A program made the position numbers and the translations under genes. Of a DNA stretch of 64,000 bases, positions 35,037 to 43,046 are shown one piece after another. Each line of letters opens with the position of its first letter. Within the stretch, counting starts at the first letter, position 1. The DNA comes from Prauserella marina. GTDB lineage: Bacteria > Actinomycetota > Actinomycetes > Mycobacteriales > Pseudonocardiaceae. The notes beneath the pieces are model-generated. The model ran no database searches. It was not told the origin of the DNA and saw only the letters and a list, made by a program, of their open reading frames with translations. The DNA lies in assembly GCF_002240355.1 (NCBI RefSeq), contig NZ_CP016353.1, positions 2,406,501 to 2,470,500 on the forward strand, in the 5' to 3' direction.

Positions 35037-36208
35037 GTGAGAACTGGGCAGGCCGCAGGCTGGAACTCGAAGTGGGTTCCGTCGCGCACGGAGGACACTG
35101 CGTGTCCAGAGTGGACGGGCGGGTGGTCTTCGTCCGGCATGCGCTGCCCGGCGAGCTCGTCGTCGCCGAAGTCACCGAGGACAAGGGAAAGTCGTTCTGC
35201 CGCGCGGACGCGGTGCGCGTACTGCGCCCCTCGCCGGACCGGGTCGAACCACCGTGCCCTTCGGCTGGGCCAGGACTGTGCGGCGGCTGCGACTGGCAGC
35301 ACGCCACCCCGGAAGCCGCGAGGGCGCTCAAGGCCGATGTCGTCGCCGAGCAGCTTCAACGACTGGCGGGAATCACCTGGCCGGTCACGGTGGAGGAGTT
35401 GCGGCCGGCTCCGTTGCGCTGGCGCACCCGCACCAGGTTCGTCGCCGGTGAGGGCGGAAAAGCGGGATTGCGCGCCCATCACAGCCATCGCGTGATCCCG
35501 CTGGACGACTGCCCGATCACGATGCCGGAAGCGGCAGGGGCGGTGTTGTCCCGCACGTGGCGCAGGGGCAGCGAGATCGAGGTCACCGAGGACGGCGCGG
35601 GCCGTGTCCACCTTCGCCAGGACACCCGGCAGCTCAAGGGCGGGGTGGCGAAGGAGCGGGCCGCGGGCCGGAGCTGGCGGTTGTCCTCGCACGGTTTCTG
35701 GCAGGGCCATCCCGCCGCTGCCGACGCGCTAGCCGGGGTGGTGGGGGAGTGGGCCGCCGCCTCGCCGGGACAGCGGGCGTGGGATCTCTACGCGGGAGTC
35801 GGCATTTTCGCGTCCGTCCTCGCCGGACAGGTCGGCGAGGAGGGTTCCGTGCTCGCCGTCGAATCCGGCAGGAGGGCCGTCGCCGACGGCGAGTCCAACC
35901 TGGCTGATCTTCCTCAGGTCGGCTGGCGTTGCGGGAGAGTCGAACACGTACTGTCCACACTGGAGGAACAGGTGGACGTCGTCGTCCTCGATCCGCCGCG
36001 CAAGGGCGCGGGCAAACAGGTCGTCGACGCCATCGCGGCAGCCGAAGCGCACCGCGTCGTGTACGTCGCGTGCGATCCGGCCGCGCTGGCCCGCGATGTC
36101 GCCACGTTCGCGGGCCACGGCTACTCACTACGGGAACTGCGCGCGTTCGACGCCTTCCCGATGACCCACCACGTCGAGTGTGTCGCGCTGCTGAGCCGGT
36201 CGTACTAG
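35033..36208 (+). CDS. TrmA/RumA-family RNA m5U methyltransferase
   Basis: A 391-residue class I methyltransferase. An N-terminal TRAM domain (LELEVGSVAHGGHCVSR) is followed by an iron-sulfur Cys set (PPCPSAGPGLCGGCDW, plus DDCPI), then the catalytic domain with DLYAGVGIFA (SAM site), DPPRKGAG and the nucleophile Cys in VYVACDPAALARD. It methylates uridine C5 in tRNA or 23S rRNA; which one cannot be told from sequence. Ortholog of Rv2689c. It starts inside the stop of the transporter gene (35033-35036), and its own stop overlaps that of idnD (CTAG at 36205-36208). Confidence 0.88.
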   Translation: MSENWAGRRLELEVGSVAHGGHCVSRVDGRVVFVRHALPGELVVAEVTEDKGKSFCRADAVRVLRPSPDRVEPPCPSAGPGLCGGCDWQHATPEAARALKADVVAEQLQRLAGITWPVTVEELRPAPLRWRTRTRFVAGEGGKAGLRAHHSHRVIPLDDCPITMPEAAGAVLSRTWRRGSEIEVTEDGAGRVHLRQDTRQLKGGVAKERAAGRSWRLSSHGFWQGHPAAADALAGVVGEWAAASPGQRAWDLYAGVGIFASVLAGQVGEEGSVLAVESGRRAVADGESNLADLPQVGWRCGRVEHVLSTLEEQVDVVVLDPPRKGAGKQVVDAIAAAEAHRVVYVACDPAALARDVATFAGHGYSLRELRAFDAFPMTHHVECVALLSRSY

Positions 36209-37218
36209 CAGCGCAGCAGCACCTTGCCCGACGCCGAAGGGTCGGCGGCCACCGCGAACGCGGTTTCCGCTTCCCGCAACGGAAATTCGTGGCTGATCAC
36301 CGGTTCCACGTCGAGTGACCCGTCCCCGAGAGCCGCGATCACCTCGGCCATCTCGGTGTGGAAACGGAACGAGCCGGCGATCGTGAGTTCTCTCGTCGCG
36401 ACGAGCCCGGCGGGAAACGGCTGTTCCGGCTTCGGGGGAAGTCCGAGCAATACCAGGTGCCCACCGCGGCGCAGCCCCGCCACCGCCGTCGCGACCCCCG
36501 AGGGGGAGCCGGACGATTCGATGGCCACCTCGGCGTCGAGTCCCGGGGGCGGAGGTCCGGTGAAACCCGTCGTCGCGCCCAGCAGCCCGGCGATCCGTAC
36601 CGGCCGCTCGTGCAGGTCGGTCACCACGATCTCGCCCGCTCCCGCGCGCCGCAGCACGGCGACAACGAGCGCGCCGATCGGTCCCGCGCCGACGACCAGC
36701 ACCCGCTTTCCCTTCACCTCGCCCGCTCTCGACACCGCGTGCCATGCGACTGAAGCGGGTTCGGCGAGCGCGCCCTTCCGCACGGGCACCGTGTCCGGCA
36801 GTGGCAGCAACCGGCCTGCCGTCACCACGAACCGTTGCGCCAGCGCGCCGTCGGTGTGCGGGACGCGTGCCGCCGAGCCCAGATAGGACGTGCGCGGGCA
36901 CAGGCTCGCCCTCCCGGCGGCACAGTAATCGCAGCCGCCGCAGGGAGAGGCGGGGTGAACGGCAACCGCGGTACCCTCGGCGGGACCGGACCCGTCGGCC
37001 GCGGCGCTGAGCACGTGGCCCGCGACCTCGTGTCCCAGCACCATGGGCGCGCGCAACACCGACTCGCCGACCGCGCCGTGCGACCAGTAGTGCAGATCCG
37101 AACCGCAGATGCCGCCGTAGCCGACGGCGACGACGGCCTCGTGCGGTGCGGGCTCCTTCACGGCGCGCCGTTCGATCCTGATGTCGCCCGCGCCACGGGC
37201 GACCAGCGCCTCGCACAT
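36205..37218 (-). CDS. idnD: zinc-dependent L-idonate 5-dehydrogenase
   Basis: A 337-residue medium-chain alcohol dehydrogenase. GGICGSDLHYWSHGAVGE and VLGHEVAGHV supply the catalytic zinc ligands, PCGGCDYCAAGRASLC gives the four structural-zinc Cys, and VLVVGAGPIGALVVAVLRRAGA is the NAD-binding loop. It matches IdnD, which oxidises L-idonate to 5-ketogluconate. It is last in a minus-strand operon after gntK, gntT and idnO, which supports the substrate. Sorbitol or threonine dehydrogenases are the nearest alternatives. Confidence 0.85.
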   Translation of the reverse strand: MCEALVARGAGDIRIERRAVKEPAPHEAVVAVGYGGICGSDLHYWSHGAVGESVLRAPMVLGHEVAGHVLSAAADGSGPAEGTAVAVHPASPCGGCDYCAAGRASLCPRTSYLGSAARVPHTDGALAQRFVVTAGRLLPLPDTVPVRKGALAEPASVAWHAVSRAGEVKGKRVLVVGAGPIGALVVAVLRRAGAGEIVVTDLHERPVRIAGLLGATTGFTGPPPPGLDAEVAIESSGSPSGVATAVAGLRRGGHLVLLGLPPKPEQPFPAGLVATRELTIAGSFRFHTEMAEVIAALGDGSLDVEPVISHEFPLREAETAFAVAADPSASGKVLLRC

Positions 37219-37250
37219 GCTTGCCGTACCTGCCTTTCCTCGTTCGCCGC

Positions 37251-38009
37251 TCAGACGACCGCGGTCATTCCGCCGTCGACGTAGAGCACCTGACCGGTGA
37301 CGAAGTCCGACGCCGCCGACGCGAGGAAGACCGAGGGGCCGACGAGATCACGCACCTCGCCCCAGCGCCCCGCCGGTGTCCTTCCGGTGACCCACGCGCT
37401 GAATCCGGTATCGGCCACCAGCGCCGAGGTCAGTTCGGTGTCGAAGTAGCCGGGTGCGAGCCCGTTGACCCGCACCCCGTGCGGGGCCCATTCCGCGGTC
37501 ATCGCGCGGGTGAGATTGCGCAGCCCGCCCTTGGCGGCCGTGTAGGCGGCGATCGAGGGCCGCGCCAGCTCCGACTGCACCGAACAGATGTTGATGATCT
37601 TCCCGCCGCCACGCTCGATCATGCCGCCCGCGACGGCCCTTCCCACGACGAACGCGCTCGTGAGATCCGTGCGCAGCACCGATTCCCACTGGGCCAGCGG
37701 AAGCTCAAGCAGCGGCTGCCTGTGCTGGAAAGCCGCGTTGTTGACCAGGATGTCGACCCCGCCGTGCCGCTCGGTGAGTTCGCCGACGGCCGCCGTGACG
37801 GCGGCTTCGTCGGTCACGTCGAAGGCAAGCGCTTCCGCGTTCGAGCCCAGCGCCGCGCGGGCGGCGGCGAGCGTGCCCTCGTCTCTTCCGTTGAGCACGA
37901 CGGTCGCTCCGGCTTCGGCGAGTCCTCGCGCGATGGCATTGCCGATGCCACGGCTGCTTCCGGTGACGAGCGCGAGCTTCCCGGTCAGGTCGAACAGGCT
38001 GGATGTCAT
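37251..38009 (-). CDS. idnO: gluconate 5-dehydrogenase, SDR family
   Basis: A 252-residue short-chain dehydrogenase: FDLTGKLALVTGSSRGIGNAIARGL (TGxxxGxG), NNAA near residue 90, catalytic Ser in ICSVQSEL and YTAAK around residue 155. SVQSELARPSIAAYTAAKGG is typical of IdnO, which reduces 5-ketogluconate to D-gluconate. Flanked by idnD and a gluconate permease with 32- and 15-bp gaps. Confidence 0.87.
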   Translation of the reverse strand: MTSSLFDLTGKLALVTGSSRGIGNAIARGLAEAGATVVLNGRDEGTLAAARAALGSNAEALAFDVTDEAAVTAAVGELTERHGGVDILVNNAAFQHRQPLLELPLAQWESVLRTDLTSAFVVGRAVAGGMIERGGGKIINICSVQSELARPSIAAYTAAKGGLRNLTRAMTAEWAPHGVRVNGLAPGYFDTELTSALVADTGFSAWVTGRTPAGRWGEVRDLVGPSVFLASAASDFVTGQVLYVDGGMTAVV

Positions 38010-38024
38010 GGTTGCTCCCCGGTG

Positions 38025-39410
38025 CTAAGCGATGACGAACAGCAGGCTGGCCAGCCCGAAGCCCATCAGGCCGATGGTGGTCTGCATGACGGTCCAGGTC
38101 TTCAGCGTGGTCTTGACGTCCATGCCGAAGAACCGGCCGACCAGCCAGAAACCGGAATCGTTGACGTGGCCCGCCGTCACCGAACCCGCGGCGAGCGCGA
38201 GCACCAGCGCCACCACCTCGACGCTGTTGAAGCCGCCGGTGAGCACGATCGGCTGCACGAGCCCGGCCGCGGTGGTCAGCGCGACGGTCGCCGAGCCCTG
38301 CGCGATGCGCAGCACCGTGGCGATCAGGTAGGCGGCCACGATCACCGGAAGGCCGAGGTCGGCCATCGCGTCGGACAGCGCGTCGCCGATCCCGCTGGCG
38401 CGAAGCACTCCGCCGAACATGCCGCCCGCACCGGTGATGAGGATGATCGAGCAGACCGGGCCCAGCGCGGAGTCGACCAGCTTCTCCAGCATCTCCTTGC
38501 CCTGCCCGCGCCGCGTGCCGAGCACGTAGCTCGCGACGAACACGGTGATGAGCAACGCGATCGGCGTCGATCCAATGGCCCTCGCGACGTTGAACCAGCT
38601 CGCCTGGCTGTCGACCCAGCCGGCTTCGCCCGCCGTGTTGAGCCCGGTGTCGGCGAAGATCAGTACCAGCGGCAGCAGCAGCATCGCCACGACGGTCGCC
38701 GGCTTGGGCGGGTCCTGCTTGTCTTCCTCCTGCTCGCCGCCGGAGAGCAGGTCGGGAACCGGCAGAACCAGCTTGCGGCCGATCCACAGGCCGTAGAGGT
38801 AGCTGGTGAGGAACCAGGTGGGGATTGCGATGAGGAGACCGAACAAGATGACGAGACCCACGTCGGCCTGGAGCAGCCCGCTCGCCGCGACCGGTCCAGG
38901 GTGTGGGGGCACGTAGATGTGCATCACGGAGAACGCGCCCGCGGCGGGAAGGCCGTAGCGCAGGACACCGCCACCGAGCCTGCGGGCGACGGCGAACACG
39001 ATCGGCAGCATCACCACGAGCCCGGCGTCGAAGAAGATCGGGAATCCGAACAGCAGTGAGGCGATACCGAGCGCGAACGGTGCGCGCTGCTCGCCGAATC
39101 TCCGGATGAGCGCGTCGGTGAGGGTTTGCGCGCCGCCGCTGACCTCGACCAGCCTGCCGAGGATGGCGCCGAGCCCGACGAGCAGCGCCACGCTGGCCAG
39201 CGTCGAGCCGAAGCCTTCGGTCAGCGTGTCGATCACGTCTCCGGCCGGGATGCCGGTCGCGAACGCGGTGGCGGCGCTGACGACCACCAGCGCGAGGAAC
39301 GCGTGAACTCGCAAAGTGATGATCAGGAACAACAGCACGGCGATCGCGCCGGCCGCGATCCCGAGCAGTGGTCCCGCGCCGAGAGTCTGGGTCCACTCTT
39401 CGGTTTCCAT
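38025..39410 (-). CDS. gntT: gluconate:H+ symporter (GntP family)
   Basis: A 461-residue membrane protein of the GntP family. HAFLALVVVSAATAFATGIPAGDVIDTLTEGFGSTLASVALLVGLGAILGRLVEVSGG is the conserved front, FGFPIFFDAGLVVMLPIVF and PPHPGPVAAS the substrate region, and NDSGFWLVGRFFGMDVKTTLKTWTVMQT the end. It imports gluconate, idonate or related sugar acids. It lies between gntK (56 bp) and idnO (15 bp). The precise paralog name (gntT, gntP, idnT) is not certain. Confidence 0.88.
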   Translation of the reverse strand: METEEWTQTLGAGPLLGIAAGAIAVLLFLIITLRVHAFLALVVVSAATAFATGIPAGDVIDTLTEGFGSTLASVALLVGLGAILGRLVEVSGGAQTLTDALIRRFGEQRAPFALGIASLLFGFPIFFDAGLVVMLPIVFAVARRLGGGVLRYGLPAAGAFSVMHIYVPPHPGPVAASGLLQADVGLVILFGLLIAIPTWFLTSYLYGLWIGRKLVLPVPDLLSGGEQEEDKQDPPKPATVVAMLLLPLVLIFADTGLNTAGEAGWVDSQASWFNVARAIGSTPIALLITVFVASYVLGTRRGQGKEMLEKLVDSALGPVCSIILITGAGGMFGGVLRASGIGDALSDAMADLGLPVIVAAYLIATVLRIAQGSATVALTTAAGLVQPIVLTGGFNSVEVVALVLALAAGSVTAGHVNDSGFWLVGRFFGMDVKTTLKTWTVMQTTIGLMGFGLASLLFVIA

Positions 39411-39466
39411 ACAACAGCTCCGTTGCTCGTGTTTTCCGGTGAGTAGGGGACGGGTTTTGGTGCCGG

Positions 39467-39973
39467 TTACGGGAGGCCGAGCTCGCGCAGCGCGGTATCG
39501 GCGATCTCGGAAGGTGGTGCGGAGATGTCGACGGTGATGCCGTCTTCGTCAGCCGCGAGCGGTTCCAGGTCGCCGACCTGGGAGCCGAGCAGGTCCGGAG
39601 GCATGAAGTGCCCGGAACGCCGCGACAGTCTGCTCGCGATCAGCTCGGTGCCGCCGCTGAGGAAGACGAACCGTACCCGCGACTCCGCCTCGCCGAGAAT
39701 CGCGCGGTAGGAGCGTTTCAGCGCCGAACACGTGACGACGGTGTCGCGCCCCAGCGCGTCCTTCGTGGTGATCCAGTCCCGGATCGCCGCCAGCCAGGGC
39801 GCGCGGTCGGCGTCGGTGAGCGGGATGCCTGCCGACATCTTGTCGATGTTGGCCTCGGGGTGGAACTCGTCGGCTTCGGCGAGCTGCCAGCCGAGTCGCT
39901 CGGCAAGCAGCTCGGCGATGGTGGTCTTGCCCGCGCCCGACACACCCATCACGACCAGGCAGGTCGTCGCCAT
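39467..39973 (-). CDS. gntK: gluconokinase
   Basis: A 168-residue P-loop kinase: VVMGVSGAGKTTIAELLAERLGW is the Walker A region, EADEFHPEANIDKMSAGIPLTDADRAPWL the substrate-binding block, and CSALKRSYRAIL and RSGHFMPPDLLGSQ the later motifs. It makes 6-phosphogluconate. First gene of the idn/gnt operon; ATG 39973 is 26 bp from an operator palindrome. Confidence 0.93.
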   Translation of the reverse strand: MATTCLVVMGVSGAGKTTIAELLAERLGWQLAEADEFHPEANIDKMSAGIPLTDADRAPWLAAIRDWITTKDALGRDTVVTCSALKRSYRAILGEAESRVRFVFLSGGTELIASRLSRRSGHFMPPDLLGSQVGDLEPLAADEDGITVDISAPPSEIADTALRELGLP

Positions 39974-39998
39974 ACCCCGCTCCTCGACTTAAAGGTAC

Positions 39999-40019
39999 TA
40001 TCTTTGGCGCCGAAAGATA
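39999..40019. promoter_or_regulatory. operator palindrome of the gluconate/idonate operon
   Basis: TATCTTT (39999-40005), GGCGCCG, AAAGATA (40013-40019) form a perfect 7-bp inverted repeat with a 7-bp centre. It lies between gntK (start 39973) and the divergent GntR gene (start 40130), so one regulator could control both. The AT-rich arms stand out from the surrounding GC-rich DNA. Binding by the neighbouring GntR protein is inference. Confidence 0.65.
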
Positions 40020-40129
40020 ACACCAATTGGGGAGCGAGGGAAGAGCGGGCTCGGGATAGGCTGAGAGGGGTTTTTGGGCGGCGTGCGGTGTCCGTGAGCG
40101 GACGCGATCACCAGTGGAGAAGAGCAGAC

Positions 40130-40894
40130 GTGACCAAGTCCGGGCCGGGACGGCCCGCTGAGATGGCGAGGCGGGAAGACGGCAGGGCGGCGGTCGAGGT
40201 CGCCGTGTTGCACAGCACGGTGCTCGACACGATCGGTCTCGACATCACCTGCGGCAAACTGGCGGCGGGCGATGTCCTCACGCTGGAGGGAATTCAGGAC
40301 CGCTTCGCCGTTTCCCGCACCGTGGCGAGGGAAACCATGCGCATCCTCGAATCGATGGGGCTCGTGCGGTCGCGCAGGCGGGTCGGGATCACGGTACGGA
40401 CGCCCGAATCCTGGAACGTGTTCGACCCGAGGGTCATCTGGTGGCGGCTGTCCGGGTCGGGGCGGGACGCGCAACTGCGGTCGCTCACCGAACTGCGGAT
40501 CGCGATCGAACCGCTGGCCGCTGCGGCGGCCGCGCGCAGCGCCTCCGGCGCCGAGCGGGCCAGAGTCGTCGAGGTCGCCGATGGGATGCGAGGTCTGGGT
40601 GAGGCCGGCAGGCTCGACGAGTTCCTCGAATACGACATCGCCTTCCACACGCTGCTGCTGAGATCCAGTGGCAACGAGATGTTCGGCGCGCTCGCCGACG
40701 TCGTGGCCGTGGTGCTGCGGGGGAGGACCCAGTTGGGGCTGATGCCGCACCAGCCGGTGCCGGAGGCGCTGGCTTTGCACGAATCCGTGGCGCACGCGGT
40801 GGCCGACGGCAGGGCCGACATCGCGGAGGAGGCGATGCGGGAACTGCTGGCCGAGGTGCGCGACGCCATGCGTCCGCTGTGGCAGCGTCCCTGA
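40130..40894 (+). CDS. GntR-family (FadR subfamily) regulator
   Basis: A 254-residue regulator. The winged helix-turn-helix spans about 22-95 (LDITCGKLAAGDVLTLEGIQDRFAVSRTVARETMRILESMGLVRSRRRVG), then a helical FCD domain with the metal-type residues in EYDIAFHTLLLRSSGNEMF and LHESVAHAVADG. It probably senses gluconate or 6-phosphogluconate and controls the divergent gntK operon. GTG 40130 with GGAGAAGAG upstream. Confidence 0.87.
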   Translation: MTKSGPGRPAEMARREDGRAAVEVAVLHSTVLDTIGLDITCGKLAAGDVLTLEGIQDRFAVSRTVARETMRILESMGLVRSRRRVGITVRTPESWNVFDPRVIWWRLSGSGRDAQLRSLTELRIAIEPLAAAAAARSASGAERARVVEVADGMRGLGEAGRLDEFLEYDIAFHTLLLRSSGNEMFGALADVVAVVLRGRTQLGLMPHQPVPEALALHESVAHAVADGRADIAEEAMRELLAEVRDAMRPLWQRP

Positions 40895-40902
40895 CGAGAG
40901 CC

Positions 40903-41230
40903 GCGCGAGTCCCCCGCTCACGTCGTCGAGTGCTGCGCCCAGGCCGTCGAGTTCCGCGCTCAGGGTGCCAAGTGCTGCGCTCAGGCCGTCGAGTGCTGCG
41001 TTCGCGCCGGTGACGTCCGCAACCGCGCTCGCGGGAACGCGAAGCCTGAAGCCATGCCACCAGGATCACGAAAGCCAATCGCGTTACCCGTGCGGAACGC
41101 GGTGCGCCGCCACGGGTTTCGCGCATGTCGGCGAGGGTTCCGCAGCACTCGGATGCCGGTTTGCGCGCCCTGGACGCGGATCTCGCCGTCCCGAACGCGG
41201 ATCTCGGCGTCCTGGGCGGGGGACTCGCGC
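40903..41230. repeat. heptad-array inverted element, copy 2
   Basis: A shorter relative of the element at 11252-11830. Its ends are a perfect 14-bp inverted repeat, GCGCGAGTCCCCCG (40903-40916) and complement (41217-41230). Five 21-bp units follow the left end (40916-41020; for example GCTCAGGCCGTCGAGTGC) and two clear units precede the right end (41176-41217) in the opposite orientation. The middle 130-150 bp differ from copy 1. It sits 8 bp past the GntR stop and 42 bp before the aldehyde dehydrogenase stop, so it fills a convergent intergenic space. Confidence 0.75.
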
Positions 41231-41271
41231 ACGACCCGCGCGCACGACCGGCGCGGGCCGCGCGCGGGCGG

Positions 41272-42747
41272 CTAGGCTCCTCCGGCGAACCAGCGCAGCG
41301 GCTTCGGGCGCAGGTTCTGGTAGATGTGCTTCACTTCCTGGTACTCGGCAAGCCCGGACGGCCCCAATTCCCTCCCGAAGCCGGACTGCTTGTACCCACC
41401 CCATTCCGCCTGCGGCAGGTAAGGGTGGAAGTCGTTGATCCACACCGTTCCGTGCCGCAGCCTGCCCGCGACGCGTTGGGCGCGCCCGGCATCCGAGGTG
41501 AATACCGCTCCGGCGAGGCCGTAGTGCGTGTCGTTGGCGATCCGCACGGCCTCGTCCTCGTCCTGGAAGGTCTCGACCGTCAGCACCGGCCCGAACGACT
41601 CCTCGGTCACGGCCGTTCCGCCACGTGCCACGTCGTCGAGCACGGTGGGCAGGTAGTAGTAACCGTCGGCGAGCCGGGCCTCGGCGGGCCTGCGCCCTCC
41701 GGTGCGCAGCGTCGCGCCCTCGGCGAGCGCGGCGGCGACATAGCTCTCGACCTTGTCCCTGTGCCCGGCCGAGATCAGCGGCCCCGTCTCCGCTTCCTCG
41801 TCGAACGGCCCGCCGAGCCGGATGGTCTCCGCCCTGCGGACCACCTCGTCGACGAAGGCGTCGCGAATGCCGTCCTGCACGATGAGCCGGGAGCCCGCTG
41901 AGCACACCTGACCCGAGTGCAGGAAGATCGCGGTGAGCGCGTAGTCGACGGCGGTGTCGAAGTCGGCGTCGGCGAAGACGACGTTGGGGTTCTTGCCACC
42001 GAGTTCGAGCGCGACCTTCTTGACGGTGGCCGCCGCGGCGGCGGCGATGCGCCGCCCCGTGCCGAGCCCGCCGGTGAAGGAAACCAGATCGACGTCGGGA
42101 TGCTCGGCAAGCGGCGCGCCTGCCTCTGCTCCGGCGCCGAGCACGAGGTTGCCGGCGCCAGGGGGCAACCCCGCCTCGGCAAGCGCGTCCATGAGCAGGA
42201 TCGCGGTGTGCGGCGTGAGCTCACTCGGCTTGAGAACGAACGTGTTTCCGGCAGCCAGCGCGGGTGCGACCTTCCACGCCACCTGGAGCAGCGGGTAGTT
42301 CCACGGCGTGATCAGTCCGCACACGCCGACGGGCTCGTGGACGACGCGGCTGAACGTGTCCGGGTCGCCGGTGTCGACGACTCTCCCCGCCGAGGACCCG
42401 GCGAGCTTGCCGTAGTAGCGCAGGCAGGAGATGACGTCGGCCATGTCGTATTCGCTCTCGACGAGGCGCTTGCCGGTGTCGAGCGATTCGGCGCGGGCGA
42501 AGGCCGCGGCGTCCCTTTCGATCAGCTCGGCGGTCCGCAGCAGCAGATCGCCTCGCGAGGTGGCGGCCGTCGAGGCCCACGTGCCCTCGTCGAAACACGC
42601 GCGTGCCGCCGCGATCGCGGCCTCGGTGTCTTCCCTGCCGCCTTCGGCGACGGTGCCGACGAGCGAACCGTCGGCGGGGCAGTGGATCCGCCGGGTGCTG
42701 CCGTGCCGGACGGGGGTCCAGGTCCCGCCGATGAATACGTTCGCCAT
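41272..42747 (-). CDS. NAD-dependent aldehyde dehydrogenase (betaine aldehyde type)
   Basis: A 491-residue ALDH: PWNYPLLQVAWKVAPALAAGNTFVLKPSE (substrate/cofactor), FTGGLGTGRRI (NAD), ALELGGKNPNVVF with the general-base Glu, and the catalytic Cys in HSGQVCSAGSR near residue 290. WINDFHPYLPQAEWGGYKQSGFGRELG at the end is typical of GbsA/BetB-like enzymes that oxidise betaine aldehyde to glycine betaine. No choline oxidase gene is next to it, so the substrate is unproven. ATG 42747 has GAGGAGAG upstream; the frame beyond is not supported. Confidence 0.85.
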   Translation of the reverse strand: MANVFIGGTWTPVRHGSTRRIHCPADGSLVGTVAEGGREDTEAAIAAARACFDEGTWASTAATSRGDLLLRTAELIERDAAAFARAESLDTGKRLVESEYDMADVISCLRYYGKLAGSSAGRVVDTGDPDTFSRVVHEPVGVCGLITPWNYPLLQVAWKVAPALAAGNTFVLKPSELTPHTAILLMDALAEAGLPPGAGNLVLGAGAEAGAPLAEHPDVDLVSFTGGLGTGRRIAAAAAATVKKVALELGGKNPNVVFADADFDTAVDYALTAIFLHSGQVCSAGSRLIVQDGIRDAFVDEVVRRAETIRLGGPFDEEAETGPLISAGHRDKVESYVAAALAEGATLRTGGRRPAEARLADGYYYLPTVLDDVARGGTAVTEESFGPVLTVETFQDEDEAVRIANDTHYGLAGAVFTSDAGRAQRVAGRLRHGTVWINDFHPYLPQAEWGGYKQSGFGRELGPSGLAEYQEVKHIYQNLRPKPLRWFAGGA

Positions 42748-42991
42748 CCACTCTCCTCGGCGTGCTGTCGGGGCGCGCGGAATCCTACGGGACACCCGTC
42801 TCCGCGCCATCGGGGTTGTTTCGCTTGCCCGATCGACGGCAGTCGCGGTCACCGACGGTGACCTCGGTGAGGCGCGGTTGCCGTCACATCCAGTGAGAAT
42901 GCCCTCATCCGCGTGGCCAGGTGAGCCGGGTGGCCCACCGGGCAAAACCGTGCGGTGGTTGCCGGATGCGGTGCCGATTTCCGCTGTCTCC

Positions 42992-42997
42992 TAGACT
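42992..42997 (+). promoter_or_regulatory. candidate -10 box of dxs
   Basis: TAGACT, a good vegetative -10, lies 49 bp before the dxs start, giving a leader of about 43 bases that contains AGGTGAGGTG as ribosome site. The -35 is not obvious. Confidence 0.45.
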
Positions 42998-43046
42998 TGT
43001 TCGACAGCCCTGTATCGATGGGTGAGGCGAACAGGTGAGGTGAAAC

